A stretch of 64,000 nt of DNA from Micromonospora okii (GCF_020884795.1 NZ_BBZF01000029.1:54274-118273); one strand, 5' to 3'. Positions 50,736 to 60,337 are shown, counted from the stretch's first letter. The notes: generated by a model from the letters alone, not told the origin. Numbers and translations: made by a program.

Positions 50736-51944
50736 GTGGAGGCGCAGGTGACCGTGGTGGGGCTCGGGGCCGACGGTTGGGCGGGCCTGCCGGAGCCGTC
50801 CCGGGCGCTGGTGCGCGGGGCGGCGACGCTGCTCGGCGGGGCCCGGCACCTCGGTGCGGTGCCGCCGGTCGACGGCCAGGAGCGCGTCGCGTGGCCGTCG
50901 CCGCTGCGGGAGAACCTGCCGGGCCTGCTGGGTGCCGCGCGCGGGCCCGTCGTCGTGCTGGCGTCGGGCGACCCACTCGTGTCGGGCGTCGGCACGACCC
51001 TGCTGGACGTCCTGGGGCCGCGACGGGTGACGATCGTGCCCGCCGTCTCCTCCGTGGCGCTCGCCCGGGCCCGTCTCGGGTGGCCGGCGGAGACCGCCAC
51101 CACGGTCAGCCTGGTCGGCCGCGACGTGCGCCTCGTCGTCCCCGCGCTCGCACCGGGGCGGCGGCTGCTCGTGCTCTCCAGCGACGAGACGACGCCCGCC
51201 GCCGTCGCCGCGCTGCTCACCGGCCTCGGCTGGGGAGAGTCCAGGCTGGTCGTGCTCGGTGACCTCGGCGCCGAATGCGAGTCGCGTGCCGAGTCGACCG
51301 CGGCCTCGTGGAGCGTCGTGGACGTGCCCCGGCTGAACGTCCTGGCCGTCGAGGTCCGGGGCAGCGGACCGGGCTGGGCTGCGGGCGGGGTGCTGCCCGA
51401 CGACGCGTTCGCGCACACCGGGCAGATCACCAAGCGCGACGTGCGGGCCAGCGCCCTGGCCCGGCTCGCGCCCGCTCCCGGCCACCTGCTGTGGGACGTC
51501 GGCGCCGGCAGCGGCGCGATCGGCGTGGAGTGGATGCGTGCCTGGCCGACGGCGCGGGCGATCGCGATCGAGCCCCGCGCCGACCGCGCCGCGCTCGTGC
51601 GGCGCAACGCCGCCGCGCTCGGCGTACCGGGCCTGCGCCTCGTCCAGGGCTCGGCACCCGGCGCCCTGGCCGGTCTCGAACGCCCCGACGCGGTGTTCGT
51701 CGGCGGGGGAGCGACCGTCCCCGGCGTGCTCGATGCGGCCTGGGACGCGCTCGGCGTCGGTGGCCGGCTCGTCGTCCACGGCGTCACGGCCGAGACCGAG
51801 TCGGTGCTGTTCGAGCGGTACCGTCGCCACGGCGGCGAACTCGTCCGCCTGCACGTCGAGCGCGCCGAGCCGCTCGGCGACTTCACCGGCTGGACGCCCG
51901 CGCGTGCCGTCAGCCAGTGGACCGTCACCAAGGGAGAGCCATGA
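50736..51944 (+). CDS. cobL: Precorrin-6Y C5,15-methyltransferase (decarboxylating)
   Basis: The 402-residue bifunctional enzyme has an N-terminal tetrapyrrole methylase domain (VTVVGLGADGWAGLPEPSRA, LASGDPLVSGVGTTLLDVLG). The C-terminal CbiT-like domain has TKRDVRASALARLAPAPGHL and LWDVGAGSGAIGVEWMRAWP. It methylates C5 and C15 and decarboxylates the acetate side chain. GTG 50736 lies 6 nt after TAGGGT (50724-50729), so it is probably leaderless and, unlike the divergent operon, not under a riboswitch. Confidence 0.92.
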   Translation: MEAQVTVVGLGADGWAGLPEPSRALVRGAATLLGGARHLGAVPPVDGQERVAWPSPLRENLPGLLGAARGPVVVLASGDPLVSGVGTTLLDVLGPRRVTIVPAVSSVALARARLGWPAETATTVSLVGRDVRLVVPALAPGRRLLVLSSDETTPAAVAALLTGLGWGESRLVVLGDLGAECESRAESTAASWSVVDVPRLNVLAVEVRGSGPGWAAGGVLPDDAFAHTGQITKRDVRASALARLAPAPGHLLWDVGAGSGAIGVEWMRAWPTARAIAIEPRADRAALVRRNAAALGVPGLRLVQGSAPGALAGLERPDAVFVGGGATVPGVLDAAWDALGVGGRLVVHGVTAETESVLFERYRRHGGELVRLHVERAEPLGDFTGWTPARAVSQWTVTKGEP

Positions 51945-52696
51945 CCGTCCATTTCGTCGGGGCCGGACCCGGTGCCGCCGACCTGCTCACGCTGCGCGCG
52001 GTGCGCCTGCTCGAGGCCGCGGACGTGTGCCTCTACGCGGGCACCTACCTCGACGCCGCCGTGCTCGGCCACTGCCGCGACGACGCCCGGCTGATCGACA
52101 CCCAGCACCTCGACCTGGACGAGATCACCGCCCACCTGGTGCGGGCGCACGCCGACGGCCTGGAGGTCGTGCGGCTCTGCTCGGGCGACCCGTCGCTGTA
52201 CTCCGCCGTGCACGAGCAGGCGCGCCGGCTCGACGCGGCGCACGTCCCGTGGGACGTCACCCCCGGCGTGCCGGCCTACGCGGCTGCCGCGGCGATCCTC
52301 GGCGCCGAGCTGACCGTCCCCGAGCTCGCCCAGTCGGTGGTGCTCACCCGCGCCCAGGCCCGTTCCACGGTCATGCCGCCGGGGGAGAAGCTCGCGGCGT
52401 TCGCCGCGACCGGCGCGACCCTGGCCCTGCACCTGGCCGTCACCCGCACCCGCGAGCTGGCCGCCGAACTCGCCGGGCACTACGGCGACGGGTGCCCGGT
52501 CGCCGTCGTGTCCAAGGCGACGCAGCCGGACGAGCTCGTCCTGCGCGGCACGCTGGCCGACATCGGCGACCAGGTCGAGGCCGCGGGGCTGCGCCAGGCC
52601 GCGGTCATCCTGGTCGGCCCGGCGCTGGCTCCCGACGTCCGCGGCGGCGAGTCGTTCCTGTACGCCGCCGGCCGCGAACGCCGCGCCCGGGGCTGA
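51941..52696 (+). CDS. cobM: Precorrin-4 C11-methyltransferase
   Basis: The 251-residue methylase has VHFVGAGPGAADLLTLRAVR, CLYAGTYLDAAVLGHC, RLCSGDPSLYSAVHEQARRL and VTPGVPAYAAAAAILGAELT, all typical of CobM/CbiF. It methylates C11 of precorrin-4 with SAM. The ATG overlaps the cobL stop (ATGA). Its stop directly abuts the stop of the convergent cobIJ gene with no intergenic base. Confidence 0.92.
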   Translation: MTVHFVGAGPGAADLLTLRAVRLLEAADVCLYAGTYLDAAVLGHCRDDARLIDTQHLDLDEITAHLVRAHADGLEVVRLCSGDPSLYSAVHEQARRLDAAHVPWDVTPGVPAYAAAAAILGAELTVPELAQSVVLTRAQARSTVMPPGEKLAAFAATGATLALHLAVTRTRELAAELAGHYGDGCPVAVVSKATQPDELVLRGTLADIGDQVEAAGLRQAAVILVGPALAPDVRGGESFLYAAGRERRARG

Positions 52697-54199
52697 CTAG
52701 GCGACGAAGCGCGGGCTCCAGACGCGGCCGGCCGCCGTGACCCGTGTCGACGAGGCGCCGACGAGCAGCAGGCACTTCATGTCGACGGTCTCCGGGTCGA
52801 GCTCGCCCAGCGTCGTGACGGTGAGGCTCTCCCCGGCGCGGCCGACGTCGCGCCCCACGATGACGACGGTCTCGGGCGGCTTGCGCTCCAGCAGCACCGC
52901 CCGGGCCTGCGCGACCTGCTCCGTGCGCGAGCGCGACCGTGGGTTGTAGAGGGCCAGCACGAGGTCCGCCTCGGCGACGGCGCGTAGCCGCCGCACCACG
53001 ACGTCCCAGGGCTTGAGCCGGTCCGACAGGCTCAGCACCGCGAAGTCGGCGCCGATGGGGGCGCCGGCCCGCGCCGCGACCGCCTGGACGGCGGAGATTC
53101 CGGGCACGACGCGCACGGCGACGTCGGCGTAGCGCGGGTCCTCGGCGGCCTCGAACACCGCCGACGCCATGCCGAAGATGCCCGCGTCGCCGCCGGAGAC
53201 GACCGCGACGCGCTCACCGGCGAGCGCCAGTTCGAGCGCCTCGCGGGCCCGGTCCACCTCCACCGTGTTGCCGGACGGGTGACGCGTCAGGCCCGGGCGC
53301 TGCGGCACGCGCTGGACGTACGGCCCGTAGCCGACGACGTGGCCGACCTCGGCGAGCACCTGGGACGCCTCGGGGGAGAGCCACCGGTCGGGACCGGGAC
53401 CGAGGCCCACGACGACGACCTCGGCACCGGCGACGGGCTCGGCGGCCTCGCCCACCGGGCGGTCGTAGCGGGCCACACCGGGACGGGTGTCGCCGGGGAC
53501 CAGGACGATCGAGAAGTACGGCACCGTCTCGGGCTCCACGTCGGCGACCGGGAGCACCCGCTCGGCGTCCATCGACGCCCGCTCGACGTACCAGGACCCC
53601 TCGACGCGTCCGGCCTGCTCGAGCGCCGAGCGGACCTTGGCGAACGTGCGGCCGAGCTTCATGATCACGGCGCCGTCGGTGTCGGCGAGGCGGCGGGCCA
53701 GCTCCGGCTCGGGAAGCGTGCCGGGCAGCACGGTCAGCACGTCGGTCTGCCGGACCAGGGGCAGGGCGGTCGCGGCCGTGGCGGCGGCGAAGGCGGGCAC
53801 GCCTGCGACGACCTGCGTCTCGAAGTCGTCCGCGAGCCGGTCGTGCAGGTACATGAACGAGCCGTAGAGCATCGGGTCGCCCTCGGCCAGCACGACGACG
53901 TCCCGGCCCGCTTCGAGGTGCGCGCGGAGCCGCTCGCCGCACTCGGCGTAGAAGTCCGCCATCGCGCCGGCGTACCCGCCCGGGTGGTCGGTGGTCTCCG
54001 TCGTCACCGGGTAGACGAGGGCCTCCTCGATCACGCCGTCCGGAAGCAGGTCGGCGGCGATGCGGCGCGCGTTGGACTGCTTGCCGACGCCCCGGTGGTA
54101 GGCGACGACGTCCGCCGCGCCGATCAGCCGGGCGGCCTTCAGCGTGACGAGCTCGGGATCCCCCGGGCCGACGCCGACCCCGAACAGCCGCCCGCTCAC
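52697..54199 (-). CDS. cobIJ: Fused precorrin-2 C20- and precorrin-3B C17-methyltransferase
   Basis: The 500-residue chain holds two methylases. Residues 1-240 are CobI (LFGVGVGPGDPELVTLKAAR, VLAEGDPMLYGSFMYLHDRL). Residues 255-500 are CobJ (VVVGLGPGPDRWLSPEASQV, VSGGDAGIFGMASAVFEAAE, LALYNPRSRSRTEQVAQARA). The fusion is common in actinobacteria. It performs the C20 methylation and the ring-contracting C17 methylation. GTG 54199 overlaps the cobH stop (GTGA). Confidence 0.92.
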   Translation of the reverse strand: MSGRLFGVGVGPGDPELVTLKAARLIGAADVVAYHRGVGKQSNARRIAADLLPDGVIEEALVYPVTTETTDHPGGYAGAMADFYAECGERLRAHLEAGRDVVVLAEGDPMLYGSFMYLHDRLADDFETQVVAGVPAFAAATAATALPLVRQTDVLTVLPGTLPEPELARRLADTDGAVIMKLGRTFAKVRSALEQAGRVEGSWYVERASMDAERVLPVADVEPETVPYFSIVLVPGDTRPGVARYDRPVGEAAEPVAGAEVVVVGLGPGPDRWLSPEASQVLAEVGHVVGYGPYVQRVPQRPGLTRHPSGNTVEVDRAREALELALAGERVAVVSGGDAGIFGMASAVFEAAEDPRYADVAVRVVPGISAVQAVAARAGAPIGADFAVLSLSDRLKPWDVVVRRLRAVAEADLVLALYNPRSRSRTEQVAQARAVLLERKPPETVVIVGRDVGRAGESLTVTTLGELDPETVDMKCLLLVGASSTRVTAAGRVWSPRFVA

Positions 54200-54861
54200 T
54201 CCGCCTCCCGCGCCAGGGCGTTGAGCGCCGAGGCAGCCAGCGCCGAGCCGCCGCGCCGCCCGGTCACCACGAGGTAGGGCACGTCGAGCCCGGGCGCGTC
54301 GGCGGCGAGGTCGACGAGCGCCTGCTTGGACTCGGCCGCACCGATGAAACCCACCGGCGTGCCGATGATCGCGGCCGGACGCGGGGCGCCGTCACGCAGC
54401 ATCTCCAACAGGTGGAACAGGGCCGTGGGGGCGTTGCCGAACGCGACGACGGCACCCCCGACGTGCTCGGCCCACAGGGACACCGCCGCCGCCGACCGGG
54501 TCGTGCCCCACTCGCGGGCGAGCGCCGGGACCTCGGGCTCGCGCAGGAAGCAGCGGACCTCGTTGTCGCGGGGCAGCCGGGCGCGGGTGACGCCGGCGGC
54601 GACCATGTGCGCGTCGGTCAGGATCGGCGCTCCCGCCTCCAGCGCCGCCCGGGCCGCCGTCACGAGGCGGGGGTGGATCACCAGGTCCCGCGTCAGGTCG
54701 GTCTGCCCGCACGCGTGGATCATCCGCACCGCGACCTTCTCGGCGTCGGCGGGGACGCGCGACAGGTCGGCCTCGGCCCGGATGGTCGCGAACGAGTCGG
54801 CGTAGATCGCCGCGCCGTCGGTGACGTAGTCGTAGCGGCGCTTCGGTGGGGCGAGAGTCAT
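54196..54861 (-). CDS. cobH: Precorrin-8X methylmutase
   Basis: The 221-residue enzyme has the catalytic His49 in VRMIHACGQTDLTRDLVIHP, then LTDAHMVAAGVTRARLPRDN and IGTPVGFIGAAESKQALVDL. It moves the C11 methyl to C12, giving hydrogenobyrinate. The ATG overlaps the cobG stop (ATGA) and its own stop overlaps cobIJ. Confidence 0.93.
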   Translation of the reverse strand: MTLAPPKRRYDYVTDGAAIYADSFATIRAEADLSRVPADAEKVAVRMIHACGQTDLTRDLVIHPRLVTAARAALEAGAPILTDAHMVAAGVTRARLPRDNEVRCFLREPEVPALAREWGTTRSAAAVSLWAEHVGGAVVAFGNAPTALFHLLEMLRDGAPRPAAIIGTPVGFIGAAESKQALVDLAADAPGLDVPYLVVTGRRGGSALAASALNALAREAE

Positions 54862-55736
54862 GCGTTCTCCAGATCGGGGACGAGCAGGGTGCGCCGTGGC
54901 GTGACGACGAGGTCGCCGGCACCGAGGGCGCGGACCTCGGCCATGAGGCGGGCGTCCACCCGGCCGTCGGGGACCGCGAGGTGCAGCGCGACGCGGCCGT
55001 CGTCCTGCGTGATCCTGCCAAGCGGGGGTGGCGGCGCGCCCACCCGGGTCGGCGCGGCACGCTCGTGCTCTTCGCCGAGCACCGCCGCGCCGGAGCCGGG
55101 CAGCTCGTCGACGTGCCAGGGGGAACCCGGCTCGCCGCCGGCGAGCTCGACGAACCGCACGGCGAGTGCCGTCAGCGCGGTGGGGGCCTCGTCCAGCCGG
55201 ACGACCGGCCCCCACGCCGACGTTCCGGCGCGTAGCTGCGCGGTGCCCGCGTCGAGCGCCACGAGACCGAGGTCCAGGTCGCGCTCGACCAGGTCGCCGC
55301 GGCCGTCGTCGAGCACGAACAGGAACCGGCCGGCCAGCGCGGCCAGCCGGGGCTCCGCGCACAGCCGGGCGTCGAGGCCGGCGACGACCGGCCGCAGGTC
55401 GGCGCGGCCACCGCTGCGCCCGGTGAGTGGTGAGGCGAGGATGTTGCGCACCCGCTCGTGCGACGTCGACGGCACCAGCCCCGTAGCCGTGATCGCGTCC
55501 ACGACCGCGTCCGGCAGGCGCCCGTGGTCGTGCGCGATGCCGCGCACCTGGAGGTTGGCGCGGCTGGTCAGGTGGACCGTGCCGTCGCCGTACCTGCCCG
55601 CCACCCGGACGAGCGCGCCGAGCGCCTCGGCCGGCACGGCGCCACCGGGGACGCGCAGCCGGACGAGCGCGCCGTCGTCGGCGATCCAGGGGCGCAGCAG
55701 GCCGGGGCACAGATCGCGGCGGGTCCTCCGGGTCAC
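54858..55736 (-). CDS. cobG: Precorrin-3B synthase-like protein, short form
   Basis: The 292-residue protein has the actinobacterial CobG opening LCPGLLRPWIADDGALVRLR and the nitrite-reductase-like half-domain TVHLTSRANLQVRGIAHDH. The C-terminal part normally containing Cys ligands for the Fe4S4 cluster (around GCxKS) is absent: the chain ends at TPRRTLLVPDLENA. Only two Cys remain. Either it is truncated or it works without the cluster. It is the first gene of cobG-cobH-cobIJ. GTG 55736 gives the family N-terminus. Confidence 0.78.
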   Translation of the reverse strand: MTRRTRRDLCPGLLRPWIADDGALVRLRVPGGAVPAEALGALVRVAGRYGDGTVHLTSRANLQVRGIAHDHGRLPDAVVDAITATGLVPSTSHERVRNILASPLTGRSGGRADLRPVVAGLDARLCAEPRLAALAGRFLFVLDDGRGDLVERDLDLGLVALDAGTAQLRAGTSAWGPVVRLDEAPTALTALAVRFVELAGGEPGSPWHVDELPGSGAAVLGEEHERAAPTRVGAPPPPLGRITQDDGRVALHLAVPDGRVDARLMAEVRALGAGDLVVTPRRTLLVPDLENA

Positions 55737-55796
55737 GGCGCCATCGTGCCAGAACCCGTCGCGGACATTGTCGGTCGGCGGTGCTACGTTCGTCGT

Positions 55797-55955
55797 GCCA
55801 GCCACACTCAGCAATGAGCCAGGGAACCCGGTGAGAGTCCGGGACTGACGCGCAGCGGTGAGGGTGACGGGCGGAGCACGACGCCACTGGGCCGACGGTC
55901 TGGGAAGGCGCTCCGTCCGGTCGATCCCGAGTCCGAAGACCTGCTGGCCGCAGAC
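55797..55955 (+). promoter_or_regulatory. Cobalamin riboswitch controlling the cobN-cobF operon
   Basis: The plus strand reads GGGAACCCGGTGAGAGTCCG, then GACTGACGCGCAGCGGTGAGG, GCCACTGGGCC and CGAGTCCGAAGACCTGC, the B12 aptamer core. TACGTT at 55785-55790 is a plausible -10. A small reading frame and then the ferredoxin-like gene follow. Confidence 0.92.
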
Positions 55956-56018
55956 CCCGTCTGCGACACCTGCCCAGCCAGGCCTCGCGCACAGGCCTCC
56001 GGACGAAGGAAGACCGTC

Positions 56019-56084
56019 GTGTCTCGTCAGCCCCGCTCGCAGCTGATCGGCTCCTATCCCCACGCCCGGCTCGTCCGCTCCTGA
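56019..56084 (+). CDS. Small ORF between riboswitch and ferredoxin-like gene (21 aa)
   Basis: GTG 56019 is preceded by GACGAAGGAAG and encodes VSRQPRSQLIGSYPHARLVR then Ser and stop. The next gene starts 3 bp later. The good ribosome site and close spacing suggest it is translated, perhaps as a coupling peptide in the riboswitch expression platform. I recognise no family. Confidence 0.4.
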   Translation: MSRQPRSQLIGSYPHARLVRS

Positions 56085-56087
56085 CCT

Positions 56088-56741
56088 GTGAGCGTCCTCG
56101 TGCACGTCGCGACCGCGCTGCCGGACGCCGCCCGACCGGCGGTGTTGCGCCGGGAGGCCGAGACCGCCGGCGCCCGCCTGGCCTTCCTGCAGGGCGGCGA
56201 GCCGACGCTCACCCACGTGCTCGACCTGCTGCACGCCGACGGCGTCCGAGAGGTCCGCCTCGAGCCGGTGAGCACCGACGACCTGACCTACGCGCGCTCG
56301 TGGGTGGGACGCGTCGCCGGCCACTGGCACCGCCAGCAGATCGACCCGCCGGTCATCCGGTTCGGGGAGCGGACCATCACCGGTCGCGAGGCGCCGCTGT
56401 CGTCACCGGCCTGGGACGCGCCCCCGCCGTACCGGCACCATCTGCTGCTGTGCCGCGGCCCGCGTTGCAGCGCGCGGGGCGCGGACGAGACCTACCGCGC
56501 GCTCGTCGGCGCGCTCGTCGCGCACCGGCTCACCGACTCCGACGTCCTCATGGCGCAGACCGGGTGCCTGTTCCCGTGCAACCACGGCCCCGTGGCCGTC
56601 GTCCACCCCGACGGCACCTGGTACGGGCCGGTGCGGCCCGGCGACGCGGCACGGCTCGTCGGCGAGCACCTGCGCGCCGGCCGCCCGGTCGACGACCTGC
56701 GCCTCGGCTCCCGGCCCGCCGCCACCGAAGGAGAAGCATGA
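56088..56741 (+). CDS. (2Fe-2S) ferredoxin-like protein with CbiX-like N-terminal part
   Basis: The 217-residue protein ends in a thioredoxin-fold [2Fe-2S] domain with Cys ligands in HLLLCRGPRCSARGADE and MAQTGCLFPCNHGPVAVVHP. The N-terminal 110 residues (ARLAFLQGGEPTLTHVLDLL) resemble sirohydrochlorin-chelatase-like domains. Such proteins often sit before cobN and may supply electrons for cobalt reduction or corrin chemistry. The stop overlaps the cobN ATG. Confidence 0.75.
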   Translation: MSVLVHVATALPDAARPAVLRREAETAGARLAFLQGGEPTLTHVLDLLHADGVREVRLEPVSTDDLTYARSWVGRVAGHWHRQQIDPPVIRFGERTITGREAPLSSPAWDAPPPYRHHLLLCRGPRCSARGADETYRALVGALVAHRLTDSDVLMAQTGCLFPCNHGPVAVVHPDGTWYGPVRPGDAARLVGEHLRAGRPVDDLRLGSRPAATEGEA

Positions 56742-59700
56742 CCCGCATCGCTCTCATGTCGACGTCGGACACCGACCTGTTGTCGGCGCGCGCCAGCGGC
56801 TCGGACTACACCTGGGCCAACCCTGCCCGGGTCACCGACGAGCGCCGCGACGCCCTGACCGCCGAGGCGGACCTGGTCGTGCTGCGCGTGCTCGGTTCGC
56901 CGGAGGACGTGCGGGACGTCGCCGCCCTCGTGCGCGACGCCGGCCGTCCCCTGGTCGTCCTCGGCGGGGAGCGGACGCCGAACGCCGCGCTCATGGAGCT
57001 GTCGACCGTGCCGATCGGCGTCTGCGCCGAGGCGCACCGCTACCTCGCCGAGGGCGGCGCGGAGAACCTGCGCCAGCTGCACGCCTTCCTCTCCGACACG
57101 GTGCTGCTGACCGGCGAGGGCTTCGAGCCGCCGGCCGTCCTGCCCGAGTGGGGAGTGAGCCGGCAGGCGGCGGCGAGCGATCTGCCCCGGGTCGGTGTCC
57201 TGTACTACCGGGCGCACGAGGTGAGCGGCAACAACGCGTTCGCGCGCGAACTCGCCGACGCGATCGACGCGACCGGCAGGGCGGTCGGCGTGCCGATCTT
57301 CGTCTCCTCGCTGCGGGCGGCGCCCGACGAGCTGTTCACCGAGCTCGCCACGCTCGGCGCGCTCGTCGTCACCGTCCTCGCCGCCGGTGGCTCCAGGCCC
57401 GCCACCGCCGGGGCCGGCGGCGACGACGAGTCCTGGGACGTAGAGCGGCTGCGCGCCCTGGACGTCCCCGTGCTGCAGGCGCTGGCGCTCACGTCCAGCA
57501 GGGCCGAGTGGGAGGCGTCCGACGACGGCGTCACCCCGCTCGACTCCGCGACCCAGATCGCCATCCCCGAGTTCGACGGCCGGCTCATCACCGTTCCGTT
57601 CTCGTTCAAGGAGATCGACGCCGACGGTCTGCCGCGCTACCAGACCGACGCCGAGCGGTGCGCCCGCGTCGCGGGCATCGCGGTGAACCACGCGCGGCTC
57701 CGACACGTTCCACCGGCCGAGCGCAAGGTCGCCCTCGTCCTGTCGGCCTACCCGACCAAGCACAGCCGCATCGGCAACGCTGTCGGCCTCGACACGCCCG
57801 TGTCGGCGATCCGGCTGCTGCGCGCGATGCGCGACGCCGGCTACGACCTGGGCGGGCCCGGCGAGATCCCCGGGCTCGACCCGCTCCCGCCGGTCGAGGG
57901 GGAGGACCCGGACACGACGGCCGGCAACGCGCTCATCCACGCGCTGATCGAGGCCGGTGGCCAGGACGAGGAGTGGCTCACGCAGGCCCAGCTCAGCCGG
58001 TCGCACGTGCGCATCGCCCGCGACGACTACCTGCGCTGGACCGCCCACCTGCCGGACGAACTCCGTGCCGCCATGGTCGGGACCTGGGGCGAGGCCCCCG
58101 GCTCGCTCTTCGTCGACGACGCCGGTGACATCGTGCTGGCCACCCTGCGGGCGGGCAACGTCGTCATCCTCATCCAGCCGCCGCGCGGCTTCGGCGAGAA
58201 TCCGGTCGCGATCTACCACGACCCCGACCTGCCACCGTCGCACCACTACCTGGCGGCGTACCGCTGGCTCGAGCACGGCTTCGGCGCCGACGCGGTCGTG
58301 CACCTGGGCAAGCACGGCTCGCTGGAGTGGCTGCCGGGCAAGAACGCGGCGCTCTCGGCCGCGTGCGCCACGGACGCGGCCATCGGCAACCTGCCGCTGA
58401 TCTACCCGTTCCTCGTCAACGACCCCGGCGAGGGCGCCCAGGCCAAGCGCCGGGCGCACGCCACGATCGTCGACCACCTCGTGCCGCCGATGGCGCGCGC
58501 CGAGAGCTACGGCGACGTCGCCCGGCTCGAGCAGCTGCTCGACGAGTACGCCAACGTCGCGGCCATGGACCCGGCGAAGCTGCCCGCGATCCGCCAGCAG
58601 ATCTGGACGCTCATGCAGTCCGCGCAGATGCACCGCGACCTCGGTCTGGAGGAGCGACCCGACGACGAGGAGTTCGACGACTTCCTGCTGCACGTCGACG
58701 GCTGGCTGTGCGAGATCAAGGACGTCCAGATCCGCGACGGGCTGCACGTGCTGGGCCAGGCGCCGACGGGGCAGGCGCGGGTCAACCTCGTGCTCGCCGT
58801 GCTCCGGGCCGCCCAGGTGTGGGGCGGCCGGAACCGCGCCCTGCCCGGCCTGCGTGCCGCCCTGGGGCTCGCGGAGGACGCCCCGCTCTCCGCGGTCGAC
58901 GCCGTGGAGGGGCAGGCCCGCGCCCTGGTCGAGGCGATGGAGAAGGCCGGCTGGGCCGTCGACGCGATCGACGCGCTGCACGGCGACCCGGTCGTGCGCG
59001 ACGTCCTGCGGTTCGCCGCCGAGCAGGTCGTCCCGCGCCTGGCCGCCACCACCGACGAGCTGACCAACGTCCTGCACGCGCTCGCCGGCGGCTTCGTCGA
59101 GGCCGGGCCGTCCGGCTCCCCGCTGCGCGGACTGGTCAACGTCCTGCCGACCGGCCGCAACTTCTACACCGTCGACCCCCGTGCCGTCCCGTCGCGCCTC
59201 GCGTGGGAGACCGGACAGGCCATGGCCGAGTCGCTCGTCGCCCGGCACCTCGCCGAGACCGGCGCGCACCCGCGCTCGGTCGGCCTGTCGGTGTGGGGGA
59301 CGTCCGCCATGCGCACGTCCGGCGACGACGTCGCCGAGGTGCTCGCGCTGCTGGGCGTGCGCCCGACCTGGGATCCGGCCTCGCGACGCGTCAACGGCCT
59401 GGAGGTGGTCGACCTCGACGAGCTGGGCCGGCCGCGCATCGACGTGACCGTGCGCATCTCGGGCTTCTTCCGCGACGCCTTCCCGCACGTCATCGAGATC
59501 CTCGACGACGCCGTGCGGATCGTCGCCGCGCTGGACGAGCCCGACGAGCTGAACTTCGTCCGCGCGCACACCCGCGAGGACCTCGCCGAGCACGGCGACC
59601 TGCGGCGGGCCACCACCCGCATCTTCGGCTCGAAGCCGGGCTCGTACGGTGCCGGCATCCTCCAGGTCGTCGAGTCCGGCACGTGGCGCGACGACGCCGA

Positions 59701-60337
59701 CCTGGCCGCGGTCTACACCGCGTGGGGCGGCTTCGCGTACGGCCGCGGGCTCGACGGCGTCGCCGCCACCGACGACATGCGCACCAGCTACCGGCGCATC
59801 GCCGTCGCGGCGAAGAACATCGACTCGCGCGAGCACGACATCGCCGACTCCGACGACTACTTCCAGTACCACGGCGGCATGATCGCCACGGTCCGCGCGC
59901 TGACCGGCGCCGAGCCGAAGGCGTACGTCGGGGACTCGACCACGCCGGACGCCGTGCGCACCCGCACGCTGCAGGAGGAGACCCACCGCGTCTTCCGCTC
60001 ACGCGTGGTCAACCCGCGCTGGATCGCGGCGATGCAGCGCCACGGGTACAAGGGCGCGTTCGAGCTCGCCGCGACCGTGGACTACCTGTTCGGCTTCGAC
60101 GCGACCGCCGGCGTCGTCCAGGACTGGATGTACGAGTCGCTGGCCCGCGAGTACGTCCTCGACGAGACGAACCAGGAGTTCATGCGCCGGGCGAACCCCT
60201 GGGCGCTGCGCGGCATCGTGGAACGGCTGAAGGAGGCCGCCGACCGGGGGCTCTGGTCCGAGCCGGACACCGAGGTCATGGCGGAGATGGCGCGGGTGTA
60301 CCTGGAGGTCGAGGGCGACCTGGAGGACGACGCGTGA
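56738..60337 (+). CDS. cobN: Cobaltochelatase large subunit
   Basis: At 1199 residues it has normal CobN length. Recognisable blocks are ALVLSAYPTKHSRIGNAVGL, HLGKHGSLEWLPGKNAALSA, VNVLPTGRNFYTVDPRAVPS, SVWGTSAMRTSGDDVAEVLA and GVVQDWMYESLAREYVLDET. It binds hydrogenobyrinate a,c-diamide and inserts Co2+ with the ChlI-ChlD-like subunit. AAGGAG precedes the ATG, which overlaps the upstream stop (ATGA). Confidence 0.94.
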   Translation: MTRIALMSTSDTDLLSARASGSDYTWANPARVTDERRDALTAEADLVVLRVLGSPEDVRDVAALVRDAGRPLVVLGGERTPNAALMELSTVPIGVCAEAHRYLAEGGAENLRQLHAFLSDTVLLTGEGFEPPAVLPEWGVSRQAAASDLPRVGVLYYRAHEVSGNNAFARELADAIDATGRAVGVPIFVSSLRAAPDELFTELATLGALVVTVLAAGGSRPATAGAGGDDESWDVERLRALDVPVLQALALTSSRAEWEASDDGVTPLDSATQIAIPEFDGRLITVPFSFKEIDADGLPRYQTDAERCARVAGIAVNHARLRHVPPAERKVALVLSAYPTKHSRIGNAVGLDTPVSAIRLLRAMRDAGYDLGGPGEIPGLDPLPPVEGEDPDTTAGNALIHALIEAGGQDEEWLTQAQLSRSHVRIARDDYLRWTAHLPDELRAAMVGTWGEAPGSLFVDDAGDIVLATLRAGNVVILIQPPRGFGENPVAIYHDPDLPPSHHYLAAYRWLEHGFGADAVVHLGKHGSLEWLPGKNAALSAACATDAAIGNLPLIYPFLVNDPGEGAQAKRRAHATIVDHLVPPMARAESYGDVARLEQLLDEYANVAAMDPAKLPAIRQQIWTLMQSAQMHRDLGLEERPDDEEFDDFLLHVDGWLCEIKDVQIRDGLHVLGQAPTGQARVNLVLAVLRAAQVWGGRNRALPGLRAALGLAEDAPLSAVDAVEGQARALVEAMEKAGWAVDAIDALHGDPVVRDVLRFAAEQVVPRLAATTDELTNVLHALAGGFVEAGPSGSPLRGLVNVLPTGRNFYTVDPRAVPSRLAWETGQAMAESLVARHLAETGAHPRSVGLSVWGTSAMRTSGDDVAEVLALLGVRPTWDPASRRVNGLEVVDLDELGRPRIDVTVRISGFFRDAFPHVIEILDDAVRIVAALDEPDELNFVRAHTREDLAEHGDLRRATTRIFGSKPGSYGAGILQVVESGTWRDDADLAAVYTAWGGFAYGRGLDGVAATDDMRTSYRRIAVAAKNIDSREHDIADSDDYFQYHGGMIATVRALTGAEPKAYVGDSTTPDAVRTRTLQEETHRVFRSRVVNPRWIAAMQRHGYKGAFELAATVDYLFGFDATAGVVQDWMYESLAREYVLDETNQEFMRRANPWALRGIVERLKEAADRGLWSEPDTEVMAEMARVYLEVEGDLEDDA

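Noticed and set aside
47880..51854. 1324-codon minus-strand frame spanning cobL to cobO
   Set aside because: Only its last part is real (cobO). The rest runs through the riboswitch and out of frame through the chelatase gene.
56492..59986. 1164-codon minus-strand frame opposite cobN
   Set aside because: Composition is Arg/Gly/Val-rich noise and the plus strand is unmistakably CobN.
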